DNA of 64,000 bases from NCBI RefSeq assembly GCF_050942215.1, contig NZ_CP192056.1:2728001-2792000 (forward strand). Reading direction: 5' to 3'. A program made the translations under genes and the position numbers. The DNA is from Sphaerimonospora sp050942215 (lineage in GTDB: Bacteria > Actinomycetota > Actinomycetes > Streptosporangiales > Streptosporangiaceae). A model generated the notes under the pieces. It had not been told where the DNA came from. It searched no databases and saw nothing but the letters and a program-made list of their open reading frames with translations. Each line of letters opens with the position of its first letter. Position 1 is the stretch's first letter. Positions 41,947-50,821 of the stretch are shown here, one piece after another.

Positions 41947-42651
41947 ATGGTTCGCTCTGTTCTCGTCACTGGTGGGAATCGCGGCATCGGCCTCGCGATC
42001 GCCCGCGAGCTCGCCGCCGCCGGAGACGCGGTCGCCGTCACCTACCGATCAGGAGAGCCGCCCGAGGGGCTGTTCGGCGTCCGCTGCGACGTGACGAGCA
42101 TGGCGGACGTCGAGGCCGCCTTCGAGAAGGCCGAGGCCGAGCACGGCCCGGTCGAGGTCGTCGTCGCCAACGCGGGCGTCACCCGGGACACCCTGCTGCC
42201 GATGATGAAGGAAGAGGCCTTCGCCGACGTCATCGACACCAACCTGACCGGGGCCTACCGCGTCGCCAAACGGGCGGTCCGGCCGATGCTCAGGCTGCGG
42301 CGCGGCCGCATCATCCTGATCTCCTCGGTGGTGGCGCTGCTGGGCTCGGCCGGCCAGACCAACTACGCCGCGTCCAAGGCCGGTCTGATCGGATTCGGCC
42401 GGTCCCTCGCACGCGAGCTGGCCTCGCGCGGCATCACGGTGAACGTGGTCGCGCCGGGGTTCGTGGAGACCGACATGACGGCGGCGCTCGACCAGGCGCA
42501 GCAGGAGAACATCCGCAAGAGCATCCCGCTCGGCCGGCAGGCCTCACCCCTCGAGATCGCACGGGTCGTACGGTTCCTGGCGAGCGACGACGCGTCGTAC
42601 ATCACGGGAGCCGTCATCCCCGTCGACGGCGGCCTGGGCATGGGTCACTGA
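41947..42651 (+). CDS. fabG: 3-oxoacyl-ACP reductase FabG (MabA-like)
   Basis: The 234-residue short-chain dehydrogenase has the cofactor motif TGGNRGIG, NAG in VVANAGVT, and the catalytic Ser-Tyr-Lys set in ISSVVALLGSAGQTNYAASK. It ends GGLGMGH. It reduces 3-oxoacyl-ACP in fatty-acid synthesis. The following fabI/inhA gene makes the mabA-inhA type operon known from mycobacteria. Lack of a ribosome site and a -10 element just upstream suggest leaderless translation. Confidence 0.94.
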   Translation: MVRSVLVTGGNRGIGLAIARELAAAGDAVAVTYRSGEPPEGLFGVRCDVTSMADVEAAFEKAEAEHGPVEVVVANAGVTRDTLLPMMKEEAFADVIDTNLTGAYRVAKRAVRPMLRLRRGRIILISSVVALLGSAGQTNYAASKAGLIGFGRSLARELASRGITVNVVAPGFVETDMTAALDQAQQENIRKSIPLGRQASPLEIARVVRFLASDDASYITGAVIPVDGGLGMGH

Positions 42652-42685
42652 CACACTGAGGCACCACGAGAGACTGGAGCTGTAC

Positions 42686-43453
42686 ATGGGTTTGCTCGAA
42701 GGCAAGCGACTGCTGGTCACCGGTGTCCTCACCGAGTCCTCCATCGCGTTCAACGTGGCGAGGCTGGCCCAGGAGGAGGGCGCCCAGGTGGTGCTGACCG
42801 GCTTCGGCCGCCTGAGCCTGGTCGAGCGCATCGCCAAGCGGCTGCCCGAGCCGCCCCCGGTCGTCGAGCTCGACGTCCAGGACACCGAGCACCTCGACAC
42901 GCTGGCCGACCGGGTCGGCGAGCACCTCGACGGTCTCGACGGCGTCGTCCACTCCATCGGCTTCGCCCCGCAGTCCTGTCTGGGCGGCAACTTCCTCAAC
43001 ACGTCGTGGGAGGACGTCGCCACCGCCGTGCACGTGTCGACGTTCTCGTTCAAGTCGCTGGCCGTCGCGTGCCTGCCGCTCATGAAGGGGGGCGGCGGGG
43101 CGATCGTGGGCCTGGACTTCGACGCCACCAAGGCGTGGCCGGTCTACGACTGGATGGGCGTGGCCAAGGCGGGGCTGGAGTCGTGCTCCCGTTATCTCGC
43201 CCGTGACCTCGCCGAGCACGGCATCCGCGTCAACCTCGTCGCGGCCGGTCCGCTGCGCACGATGGCCGCCAAGAGCATCCCCGGGTTCCGGGAGTTCGAG
43301 GAGAGCTGGCCGGCCAGGGCGCCGCTCGGCTGGGACCTGAGCGACACGGTCCCGGCCGCCAAGGCGTGCGTGGCGCTGCTGTCGGACTGGTTCCCGGCGA
43401 CCACCGGCGAGATCGTCCACGTCGACGGCGGCGTGCACGCCATGGGCGGCTGA
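42686..43453 (+). CDS. fabI: enoyl-ACP reductase FabI (InhA-like)
   Basis: The 255-residue enzyme has the FabI features MGLLEGKRLLVTGVLTESSI, SIGFAP and the catalytic Tyr-x6-Lys in YDWMGVAK, ending VDGGVHAMGG. It catalyses the last reduction of fatty-acid elongation with NADH and is the family target of isoniazid and triclosan. It follows fabG by 34 bp, preceded by a GGAG site. Confidence 0.95.
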   Translation: MGLLEGKRLLVTGVLTESSIAFNVARLAQEEGAQVVLTGFGRLSLVERIAKRLPEPPPVVELDVQDTEHLDTLADRVGEHLDGLDGVVHSIGFAPQSCLGGNFLNTSWEDVATAVHVSTFSFKSLAVACLPLMKGGGGAIVGLDFDATKAWPVYDWMGVAKAGLESCSRYLARDLAEHGIRVNLVAAGPLRTMAAKSIPGFREFEESWPARAPLGWDLSDTVPAAKACVALLSDWFPATTGEIVHVDGGVHAMGG

Positions 43454-43470
43454 CCGGCGGCGAGGGCCGC

Positions 43471-44496
43471 TCAGGCGAGCCGGTGCCGGCCAGTCCGGCG
43501 CGGCAGCCCGATCCCGCCTTCGAGCGGGATCGACTCCCGCTGCCCGGCGCGCGCCCGCCGGGCGGAGACCACGCGCGTGGCGGTCAGAGCCGACAGCAGC
43601 AGCGCGGCCGTCAGCGCCGTCCCCGCCGGGTCGTGCGTCCGGCTCGGCAGCACGGTCTTACCGCGCTTCCGGTAGGCCATCTCGGGCATCCGCTGCCCCG
43701 GCCACAGCAGCGGGAGGATGCCGTCGGTGTCGGGATGCACGTGTTCGCCGTCCGCCTCGGTCCGCCGGTCCACCGGAACGTAGCGCGGGCGGTACGGCTC
43801 GACCGGGAGTGTCCCCCGGGCCGGCCCGGGGGACACCTCGGCGGTGTGCCCGCGCGGGTGCCTGGGGCGCTCCGTCTTCCCCGAACCTCCCGGGTCGACG
43901 CACCGGCTTCCGTTCAGCAGCGGCAGGCAGGTCTCCCGTACGGGATCGGTCAGCCCCTCGGTGATCCGCCCGGCGGTGGGGGCGATGTCCGGGGCCAGCC
44001 GGCCGACCGTCTCGCCGACGGCCTTCCCCGTCTCGCCGACCGTCTCTCCGACGGCCTTGCCCGTGTCGCCGACGGCCGTCCCGACCGTCTTTCCCGCGTC
44101 GCCGACCGTCTTCGCGACCGTCTCGCCGACCTTGCCCAGGGCGCCGCCCGCCTCACCGCTCAGGGCGCCGTCCAGGGTCTCGTCCACGGTGTGGCCCACG
44201 GTGTCGAGCGTGCTGCCGGCCGCGCCGCCCACGGTGTCCAGCGTGCCGTTCACCGTCTCGCTGAGCGGAGCCGTCGCGCCGCCGGTCGCCTGGTCGAGCG
44301 TGTCGGTCACCTGGCCGACGGTGCCGGTCACGCCGCCCACGACCGAGCACAGAGTGTTGGTGACGCCCGATACGATCCCGGCGCCGGTGCAGTCCAGCGC
44401 GTACGCCGGTGTCGCGCTCAGAACGGGGAGTCCTCCGCCCAGGGCGAGCGCGAGCGCCCCCCCGGAGATCGCGGAGGTCTTGCGTCCGATCCCCAT
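43471..44496 (-). CDS. secreted repeat-rich protein with C-terminal membrane anchor
   Basis: The 341-residue protein has a signal peptide (GGALALALGGGLPVLSATPAYA). A long Gly/Thr/Val repeat region (residues about 70-170) is built from units like VGETVGETGKAVG and VGDAGKTVGTAVG. A disulfide-capable ETCLPLLNGSRC and a basic Pro-rich segment precede a C-terminal hydrophobic helix (ALTAALLLSALTATRVV) with Arg residues. The repeats suggest an extended or amphipathic cell-wall stalk. I do not know its function. ATG 44496 follows GGGAGAGGG. The repeat units may vary in number between strains. Confidence 0.72.
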   Translation of the reverse strand: MGIGRKTSAISGGALALALGGGLPVLSATPAYALDCTGAGIVSGVTNTLCSVVGGVTGTVGQVTDTLDQATGGATAPLSETVNGTLDTVGGAAGSTLDTVGHTVDETLDGALSGEAGGALGKVGETVAKTVGDAGKTVGTAVGDTGKAVGETVGETGKAVGETVGRLAPDIAPTAGRITEGLTDPVRETCLPLLNGSRCVDPGGSGKTERPRHPRGHTAEVSPGPARGTLPVEPYRPRYVPVDRRTEADGEHVHPDTDGILPLLWPGQRMPEMAYRKRGKTVLPSRTHDPAGTALTAALLLSALTATRVVSARRARAGQRESIPLEGGIGLPRRTGRHRLA

Positions 44497-44691
44497 GAAT
44501 TGAATTCCCTCTCCCTGACCCGTCACGTCCTGCCCCGTCGCCCCCGATTCCCCTGACCCCCGGGGTTCTCACGGTCCGAGACCCGTTCTCGCTACCTCTG
44601 TCACTCTTCGCCACACTGCCGGAGTTATGCAGTAGAACATTGCGATTCGGTATCGATGTGTGATACGTGAATGGGTTTCTCGTTCTGACCG

Positions 44692-45630
44692 TCACGAGTC
44701 GGAGACGTCGTCGAGGGCCTCGCGGATCTCCCAGGGGAGGGTCAGCTTCTCGGCCTGCAGCACGCCGAGGAGCTGCGCGTGGGTCCGCGCGCCGATGATG
44801 GCCGAGGACACGCCCGGCCGGTCGCGGATCCAGGAGAGTGCGACGGCGAGCGGCGACACGCCGAGACCCTCGGCCGCGGTCGTGACGGACTCCACGATCC
44901 GCCGGGAGCGCTCGTCGAGATAGGGCCGGACGAAGTCGGCGAAGTGCGGGGTGGCCGCGCGGGAGTCGGCCGGGATGCCGGTGCGGTACTTCCCGGTCAG
45001 CACGCCCCGCCCGAGTGGCGACCAGGCGAGCACGCCGACGCCGACGTGCGCGGCGGCCGGCAGCAGCTCAAGCTCCGCGTCGCGGGCGAGCAGCGAGTAT
45101 TCGACCTGTGCCGACACGATCGGGGATCGCGCCTCGCCGCACCGCTGCCACACGGCGGCGGCGGCGAGCTGCCACCCCGTGTAGTTGCACACTCCGGCAT
45201 AGGCCGTACGTCCGGTGGAGACCGCGAGGTCGACGGCCGAGAGGGTCTCCTCCAGGGGGACGGCGGGATCGAAGGCGTGGAGCTGCCACAGGTCCACCTC
45301 GTCGATCCCGAGCCGGGCGAGCGACGCGTCGAGGGCCCGGATGAGGTGGCGGCGGGAGGCGTTGCGGTCGCCCCCCGGGGTGAGCACGGCCTTGGTGGCG
45401 ATCACCAGGTCGGATCGGGGCACCACGTCGCGGATGAGCGTGCCGATGAGGCGCTCCGCGTCGCCCTCGCCGTACACGTCGGCGGTGTCGATCAGCGTGC
45501 CCCCGGCGTCGGCGAATGCGGTGAGCTGAGCGGTCGCCTCCTCCGCCGAGGTGTCCCGGGCCCAGGTCATCGTGCCGAGCCCGATCCTGGACACCGAAAG
45601 ACCGCTGCGCCCGACTAATCGCTGGTCCAT
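44692..45630 (-). CDS. aldo/keto reductase
   Basis: The 312-residue TIM-barrel oxidoreductase opens with RLVGRSGLSVSRIGLGTMTW. It has the catalytic tetrad Asp and Tyr in DTADVYG, Lys in ATKAV and His in WQLHAFD. Its NADPH-binding end is IIGARTHAQL. It belongs to the YajO/Tas-like group; substrate unknown. It is divergent from uppP with 35 bp between them. Confidence 0.92.
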   Translation of the reverse strand: MDQRLVGRSGLSVSRIGLGTMTWARDTSAEEATAQLTAFADAGGTLIDTADVYGEGDAERLIGTLIRDVVPRSDLVIATKAVLTPGGDRNASRRHLIRALDASLARLGIDEVDLWQLHAFDPAVPLEETLSAVDLAVSTGRTAYAGVCNYTGWQLAAAAVWQRCGEARSPIVSAQVEYSLLARDAELELLPAAAHVGVGVLAWSPLGRGVLTGKYRTGIPADSRAATPHFADFVRPYLDERSRRIVESVTTAAEGLGVSPLAVALSWIRDRPGVSSAIIGARTHAQLLGVLQAEKLTLPWEIREALDDVSDS

Positions 45631-45650
45631 TGCCTGGTAAGACTAGCCGA

Positions 45651-45656
45651 TAGGCT
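45651..45656 (+). promoter_or_regulatory. -10 element TAGGCT of uppP (leaderless promoter)
   Basis: TAGGCT ends 9 bases before the ATG with no ribosome site in the 35-bp gap. This favours a leaderless transcript for uppP. Confidence 0.5.
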
Positions 45657-45665
45657 GTCCGGACC

Positions 45666-46478
45666 ATGGACGTACTGCAAGCCATCGTGCTCGGCGTCGT
45701 GCAGGGGCTGACGGAGTTCCTGCCCATCTCGAGTTCCGCGCACCTGCTGATCGTGCCCAAACTGGCCGGGTGGCCCGATCCCGGCGCGGCGTTCACCGCG
45801 GTGATCCAGCTGGGCACGATGCTGGCGGTCGTCATCTTCTTCTGGCGCGACATCGTCAGGATCCTCTGGACCTGGGCGCGCAGTCTCTGGACGCCGGAGC
45901 TCCGCGGGCACCTCGACGCGCGCATGGGCTGGTACATCGGCCTCGGCACGATCCCGATCGGCGTCGCCGGCCTGCTCTTCAAGGACGCGATCGAGGGCCC
46001 GGCGCGCAACCTGTGGCTGAACGCGACGTTCCTGATCGTGTTCGGGCTCCTCCTGCTGCTGGCCGACCAGTGGGGGAGGAAGAAGAAGGAGGTCGCCGAC
46101 CTGGGCATGCGCGACGGCCTGGTCATCGGCGCCTGGCAGATGCTGCCGCTGATCCCCGGTGCCTCGCGCTCGGGCTCGACGATGACCGGCGCGATGTTCC
46201 TCGGCTACACCCGTGAGGCGGCGGCGCGCTACTCGTTCCTGCTGTCGGTCCCCGCCGTGGTCCTGTCGGGGCTGTTCGAGCTGCGGCACGTGGGCGGCGG
46301 CGTGCCCGTGACGCCGACGGTGATCGCCACGGTGGTCTCGTTCGTCGTCGGGTACGCCTCGATCGCCTGGCTGCTGCGTTACGTCGCGAAGCATTCGACG
46401 GTCCTGTTCGTGGCCTACCGCGTGTTCGCCGGCGCGTTCCTGCTCACCCTGCTCGCCCTTGGGGTGGTCTCATCATGA
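45666..46478 (+). CDS. uppP: undecaprenyl-diphosphatase UppP (BacA)
   Basis: The 270-residue membrane protein has both UppP signatures: QGLTEFLPISSSAHL and the phosphate-binding PGASRSGST. About eight membrane helices are present. It recycles undecaprenyl diphosphate, the lipid carrier of cell-wall synthesis, and gives bacitracin resistance. Its stop overlaps the next start as ATGA, opening a four-gene chain. Confidence 0.96.
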   Translation: MDVLQAIVLGVVQGLTEFLPISSSAHLLIVPKLAGWPDPGAAFTAVIQLGTMLAVVIFFWRDIVRILWTWARSLWTPELRGHLDARMGWYIGLGTIPIGVAGLLFKDAIEGPARNLWLNATFLIVFGLLLLLADQWGRKKKEVADLGMRDGLVIGAWQMLPLIPGASRSGSTMTGAMFLGYTREAAARYSFLLSVPAVVLSGLFELRHVGGGVPVTPTVIATVVSFVVGYASIAWLLRYVAKHSTVLFVAYRVFAGAFLLTLLALGVVSS

Positions 46479-47176
46479 CGACGGTTCTTCTCGTACGGCA
46501 CGGCCTCACCGAGCTGACCGGGCCGGTGCTCGCCGGACGGACCCCTGGCGTGCACCTCGACGAGCGCGGGCGCGAGCAGGCTGGCGCCCTGGCGCGGCGG
46601 CTGGCGCCCCTCGAACTCGACGCGATCGTCTCGAGCCCGCTGGAGCGGTGCCGGGAGACGGCGGCGGCGATCGCGCGCGGCCGGGCGCTGTCGATGGAGA
46701 TCGACGAGCGGTTCGAGGAGTGCGGTTACGGCGAGTGGACCGGCAGGCCGCTCGGGGATCTCGCCAAGGAACCGCTGTGGCAGGTCGTGCAGGCCCACCC
46801 GAGCGCGGCGGTGTTCCCCGGCGGCGAGGCCATGGCCGAGGTGCAGAGCCGGGCCGTGCGTGCGGTACGCGAATGGAACGAGCGGCTGGGCGACAAGGCG
46901 ACCTACCTCGTGTGCAGCCACGGTGACGTGATCAAGGCGATCGTGGCGGACGCGCTCGGCCTCCACCTGGACCAGTTCCAGCGGATCACGGTCGATCCGG
47001 CGTCCCTGACCGTGATCAGGTACACCCCGCTGCGGCCGTTCCTGCTCAGGGCCAACGACGTCGGCGGGGAGGTCGGTAATCTAGCGCCCCGGAGTGAGGT
47101 TCCGGAGGAAGCGAGCGGGGGAGAAAACATCACCGGAAGCGACGCCGCCGTCGGCGGTGGAGCCGGAACCACGTAA
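46475..47176 (+). CDS. histidine phosphatase superfamily protein (MSMEG_4193-like)
   Basis: The 233-residue protein has the phosphohistidine motif LVRHGLTELTG and the second His in VCSHGDVIKA, as in phosphoglycerate-mutase-like phosphatases. This actinobacterial subgroup is regularly found with DUF3090 and SCO1664 genes, as here. Its substrate is not known. Translation is coupled to uppP. The C-terminal 40 residues are low-complexity. Confidence 0.9.
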   Translation: MTTVLLVRHGLTELTGPVLAGRTPGVHLDERGREQAGALARRLAPLELDAIVSSPLERCRETAAAIARGRALSMEIDERFEECGYGEWTGRPLGDLAKEPLWQVVQAHPSAAVFPGGEAMAEVQSRAVRAVREWNERLGDKATYLVCSHGDVIKAIVADALGLHLDQFQRITVDPASLTVIRYTPLRPFLLRANDVGGEVGNLAPRSEVPEEASGGENITGSDAAVGGGAGTT

Positions 47177-47179
47177 GGT
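47174..47179 (+). promoter_or_regulatory. -10 element TAAGGT before the DUF3090 gene (leaderless promoter)
   Basis: TAAGGT overlaps the stop codon of the phosphatase gene and ends 6 bases before the DUF3090 ATG. It would allow separate leaderless transcription inside the operon. Confidence 0.35.
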
Positions 47180-47185
47180 CGGGCT

Positions 47186-47773
47186 ATGCCGGTCTTCGAC
47201 TACGATCCGCCTGAGAGGTTCGTGGCTGGTGCCGTTGGGCAACCGGGCGCGCGAGCCTTCTTCCTGCAGGCCCGGGGCCAGGGCAGGGTCACGACGGTCG
47301 CACTCGAGAAGTTTCAGGTCGCCGTGCTCGCCGATCGGCTGGACGAGCTGCTCGACGAGGTGCTGCGCCGCACCGGCGGGCGCGCCCCCGTCCCGGCGGT
47401 GGCGCCGACGGAACCGGCCGACGAAGGCCCGCTCGATCTGCCGCTCGACGAGGAGTTCCGGGTGGGGACGATGGCGCTCGCCTGGGACCCGGAGACCGCC
47501 CAGGTGATCATCGAGGCGCAGGAGGCGACCGACGAGGCCGAGGACGAGGAGGAGATCACGGCCGCGCTCGGCGACCGTCCCGACCCGGCCGTGCTGCGCG
47601 TGCGCATCAGCGCCGCGGCGGCCCGCGCGTTCAGCCGGCGCGCGCTGGAGATCGTCGCGGCCGGCCGCCCGCCCTGCCCGCTGTGCGGCAGGCCACTCGA
47701 TCCTGAGGGCCACATCTGCGTCCGGCTCAACGGCCATCACCCCGGCGAGCTGTCCGGGCAGGGACCCGCATGA
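47186..47773 (+). CDS. DUF3090 protein
   Basis: The 195-residue protein matches the DUF3090 family. Its N-terminus is FDYDPPERFVAGAVGQPGAR, an acidic middle follows, and the C-terminal zinc-ribbon-like CPLCGRPLDPEGHIC precedes NGH. Function is unknown. It is always near the phosphatase and SCO1664-type genes in actinobacteria. Its stop overlaps the next ATG (ATGA). Confidence 0.92.
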   Translation: MPVFDYDPPERFVAGAVGQPGARAFFLQARGQGRVTTVALEKFQVAVLADRLDELLDEVLRRTGGRAPVPAVAPTEPADEGPLDLPLDEEFRVGTMALAWDPETAQVIIEAQEATDEAEDEEEITAALGDRPDPAVLRVRISAAAARAFSRRALEIVAAGRPPCPLCGRPLDPEGHICVRLNGHHPGELSGQGPA

Positions 47774-48531
47774 CCCCCGGAGGCGAGCCGAGCTTCACAG
47801 AGACGGACGGCCCCGCGCTCGACGACGCCACCGCGCTGCACCTGCTGCGGGACGGCGTGATGGAGGTGGCCGGACGGCTGGTCGAGGCCACCAACATGAC
47901 GCTCTACTGCACGATAAGGAACGGCCGGCACAGCGCGGCCTGCGTGTACAAACCGGTGCGGGGGGAGCGGCCGCTGTGGGACTTCCCCGACGGCACCCTC
48001 GCCGCCCGGGAGGTCGCCGCCTACGAGGTCGCGGCGGTCACCGGCTGGCGGATCGTGCCCCCGACGGTCTACCGCGACGGCCCTTTCGGGCCCGGCATGG
48101 TGCAACTGTGGATCGACACCGATCCCGAGGCCGATCCGGTGGCCCTGATGCGCAGCAGCAACCCGGCGCTGCGCCGCATGGCCGTGTTCGACGCGGTGGT
48201 CAACAACGCCGACCGCAAGGGCGGTCATCTGCTGCCGCTGACCGACGGGCACGTGTACGGGGTCGACCACGGGGTCTGCTTCGCCGTGCAGGACAAGCTG
48301 CGTACGGTGCTGTGGCAGTGGCGGGGCAAGTCGCTCTCGCGTGAGGCCGTCTCCGTGCTGAAGCGGCTGGAGCGTGAGATCGACAAGGGCCGGCTCGGCC
48401 GTAGACTACGGGAACTGCTCATCCCGGCCGAGGTCGTGGCCACCCGGGACCGGGTCAGACGCCTCATGGAAAGCGGCGTCCACCCCCACCCCTCGGAGGA
48501 CTGGCCGGCCATCCCCTGGCCTCCCGTCTAG
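47770..48531 (+). CDS. SCO1664-family protein (PI3/4-kinase-like fold)
   Basis: The 253-residue protein has kinase-like landmarks: YKPVRGERPLWDFPDG, FDAVVNNADRKGGHLL (catalytic Asn-Asp) and YGVDHGVCF in place of a DFG motif. It belongs to the SCO1664 family related to phosphatidylinositol kinase/HipA-type folds. The substrate is unknown. Translational coupling with DUF3090 suggests the two act together. Confidence 0.9.
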   Translation: MTPGGEPSFTETDGPALDDATALHLLRDGVMEVAGRLVEATNMTLYCTIRNGRHSAACVYKPVRGERPLWDFPDGTLAAREVAAYEVAAVTGWRIVPPTVYRDGPFGPGMVQLWIDTDPEADPVALMRSSNPALRRMAVFDAVVNNADRKGGHLLPLTDGHVYGVDHGVCFAVQDKLRTVLWQWRGKSLSREAVSVLKRLEREIDKGRLGRRLRELLIPAEVVATRDRVRRLMESGVHPHPSEDWPAIPWPPV

Positions 48532-48647
48532 GCCATGCGTCCGGGCGGACGACTCGGGGAAACACGGCCGATTCCGAGCGGCTCTTGCATAAAACGTAGG
48601 GATTGTGCACTCTGCAGAAGTCTCTACCGTTATGGAGGGAACGCGCA

Positions 48648-49388
48648 TTGTGTACGGTCATCGTGAGCGTCGCACCGGAGGCTTCGGCACCGGTGCTTCT
48701 CGCCGGGGTGCGTGACGAGTTCGTCACCCGTCCCTGGATGTCCCCCGCACGCCACTGGCCGGCTCATCCCGGACTGATCGGCGGCCGGGACCTGGAGGCC
48801 GGCGGCACCTGGCTGGCCGCCGACCCCGCCGTGCCGAGGGTCGCCGCGCTGCTCAACGGCCGGGGGGCCGCCGCGCCGCCCGCCATCCGCAGATCTCGCG
48901 GCGAGCTCCCGCTGCTGGCGGCGGAGGCCGGTGAGCTCCCACCCCTGGAACTGCGCCGCTACGACCCGTTCCATCTGCTGATCGGCGGGATCGACGGGGC
49001 GCGGCTGTGGAGCTGGGACGGCGACCGGCTCACCGAGGACAAGCTGCCCCCGGGGCTGCACATGGTGGTCAACTCGGGATGGGAACGCGGCGACGGCGAT
49101 CCCAGGACGGCGTGGTTCCTGCCGAGGTTCGCCGCCGCGCCGCGGCCACGGTGGCGGGAGGGCGGCTCACCGGCGCGTTTCTGGGGCGAGTGGCTGCGCC
49201 TGAGCTCGACGGCCGAGTTGCCCGGCGACGATCCCCGGGCCCTGCTGGTCCGGCACACGCTGCCCGACGGGCGGGTCTTCGCGAGCCTGTCGGTCACGCT
49301 CGTCGCCCTGGCCGAGCACGGCCTGCGCTATGATTTCTGCCCACTGCCCGACGATCTTTCGTCGTGGCATCAGGTGGACACCGGCTGA
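48648..49388 (+). CDS. NRDE/TANGO2-family protein
   Basis: The 246-residue protein starts MCTVIVSV, exposing Cys2 as expected for this N-terminal-nucleophile-like family. It contains RDEFVTRP, the NRDE-like motif, and GGTWLAAD. TANGO2 proteins are linked to heme transfer; bacterial roles are less clear. TTG 48648 is decided by GGAGGG 8 bases upstream and by the required Cys2. The 116-bp upstream gap includes TTGCAT and an AT-rich segment as a likely promoter. Confidence 0.85.
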   Translation: MCTVIVSVAPEASAPVLLAGVRDEFVTRPWMSPARHWPAHPGLIGGRDLEAGGTWLAADPAVPRVAALLNGRGAAAPPAIRRSRGELPLLAAEAGELPPLELRRYDPFHLLIGGIDGARLWSWDGDRLTEDKLPPGLHMVVNSGWERGDGDPRTAWFLPRFAAAPRPRWREGGSPARFWGEWLRLSSTAELPGDDPRALLVRHTLPDGRVFASLSVTLVALAEHGLRYDFCPLPDDLSSWHQVDTG

Positions 49389-49410
49389 ACGGAATCGGCC
49401 GGGGCGCGGA

Positions 49411-49416
49411 TAGGCT
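49411..49416 (+). promoter_or_regulatory. -10 element TAGGCT of mshC (leaderless promoter)
   Basis: GATAGGCT ends 7 bases before the ATG at 49424. The same octamer and spacing occur before uppP. No ribosome site is present. Confidence 0.5.
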
Positions 49417-49423
49417 TCAGACC

Positions 49424-50635
49424 ATGCGATCGTGGTCTGCCCCGAATGTCCCCAGGTTGCCCGGTTCAGGTCTTCCGCTCCGGCTGTACGACACCGCTGT
49501 GCGCGAGATCCGCGAGACCGCCCCGTCCGGGGAGGCCCGGATGTACGTCTGCGGAATCACGCCGTACGACGCGACCCATCTCGGGCACGCGAACACCTAC
49601 CTCGCCTTCGACCTGATCAATCGCGCCTGGCGAGACGCGGGCCGCGACGTCCACTACACCCAGAACGCCACAGACGTGGACGATCCCCTGCTGGAACGTG
49701 CCGAGACGACGGGCCAGGACTGGCGGGAGCTCGCCGAGCGCGAGATCCAGTTGTTCCGGACGGACATGGAGGCGCTGCGCATCCTGCCGCCCCGCGAGTA
49801 CGTGGGCGTCACCGAGGTCGTCGGCCAGATCACCGACCTGATCGGCCGGCTCGCCGAGCGGGACGCCGCCTACGAACTCGACGGGGACGTCTACTTCCCG
49901 GTCTCCGCCGCCCCCAAGTTCGGAGCCGTCTCCGGCCTGCCGGAGGAGACGATGCTGGAGCTGTTCGCCGAGCGTGGCGGGGATCCCGGGCGTGCGGGCA
50001 AGCGTCACCCCCTCGACTGGCTGCTGTGGCGGCGCGAACGCCCCGGCGAGCCCTCCTGGCCCTCCTCGTTCGGCCCGGGCCGCCCCGGTTGGCACATCGA
50101 ATGCACCGCCATCGCGCTGGGCAACCTCGGCACCGGCTTCGACGTCGCGGGCGGCGGCTCCGACCTGGTCTTCCCCCATCACGAGATGGGCGCATGCGAG
50201 GGGCACGTCGCCACCGGCGAATGGCCGTTCGCCCGCGCGTACGTGCACGCCGGGATGGTCGGCCTCGACGGCGAGAAGATGTCGAAGTCCCGCGGCAACC
50301 TCGTGTTCGTGTCCCGCCTGCGGGAGACGGCCGACCCCATGGCCGTCCGGCTCGCGCTGCTCGCCCACCACTACCGGGAAGACTGGGAGTGGACGCCGGA
50401 GCAGCTCACCGAGGCGGAGGCCAGGCTGGCACGCTGGCGTGCCGCGGTGGCCCGGCCGGCCGGGCCGGACGGCGTCGCGGTGCTCGCCGGGGTGCGCGAG
50501 CGGATCGCCGGCGATCTGGACACGCCGGGCGCGCTCGCGATCATCGACGCGTGGGCGGGGGCCGAGGGTGACGACGCCGCGGCCCCCGGCCTGGTCCGCG
50601 ACCTGGCCGACGCGCTGCTCGGCCTGGCCCTCTGA
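49424..50635 (+). CDS. mshC: mycothiol synthesis Cys:GlcN-Ins ligase MshC
   Basis: The 403-residue enzyme is a cysteinyl-tRNA-synthetase-like ligase that joins cysteine to GlcN-inositol in mycothiol synthesis. The zinc Cys and HxGH motif are in YVCGITPYDATHLGHANTY, with KMSKS in GEKMSKSRGN (about 285) and zinc ligands in HIECTA and FPHHEMG. The sequence start MRSWSAPNVPRLPG is diagnostic of MshC rather than CysS. It appears leaderless. Mycothiol confirms an actinobacterial host. Confidence 0.96.
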   Translation: MRSWSAPNVPRLPGSGLPLRLYDTAVREIRETAPSGEARMYVCGITPYDATHLGHANTYLAFDLINRAWRDAGRDVHYTQNATDVDDPLLERAETTGQDWRELAEREIQLFRTDMEALRILPPREYVGVTEVVGQITDLIGRLAERDAAYELDGDVYFPVSAAPKFGAVSGLPEETMLELFAERGGDPGRAGKRHPLDWLLWRRERPGEPSWPSSFGPGRPGWHIECTAIALGNLGTGFDVAGGGSDLVFPHHEMGACEGHVATGEWPFARAYVHAGMVGLDGEKMSKSRGNLVFVSRLRETADPMAVRLALLAHHYREDWEWTPEQLTEAEARLARWRAAVARPAGPDGVAVLAGVRERIAGDLDTPGALAIIDAWAGAEGDDAAAPGLVRDLADALLGLAL

Positions 50636-50821
50636 CGGGGGGCCGCCGCACCGATCGCTCCGGCACCCCCCGGGTTCAGCCGATCGCCAAGTTTTCCACA
50701 GCCACGGCTCAAGATGGGCTGGTCGCACTGAGCCTGCTATAGCGTCGAGCACGGTCGTGCCGGGTGGCGGACCGGGGTGGGCCGGATGTCGTACGCCGGC
50801 CTGTTCGGGCAAGGGGGAGCG

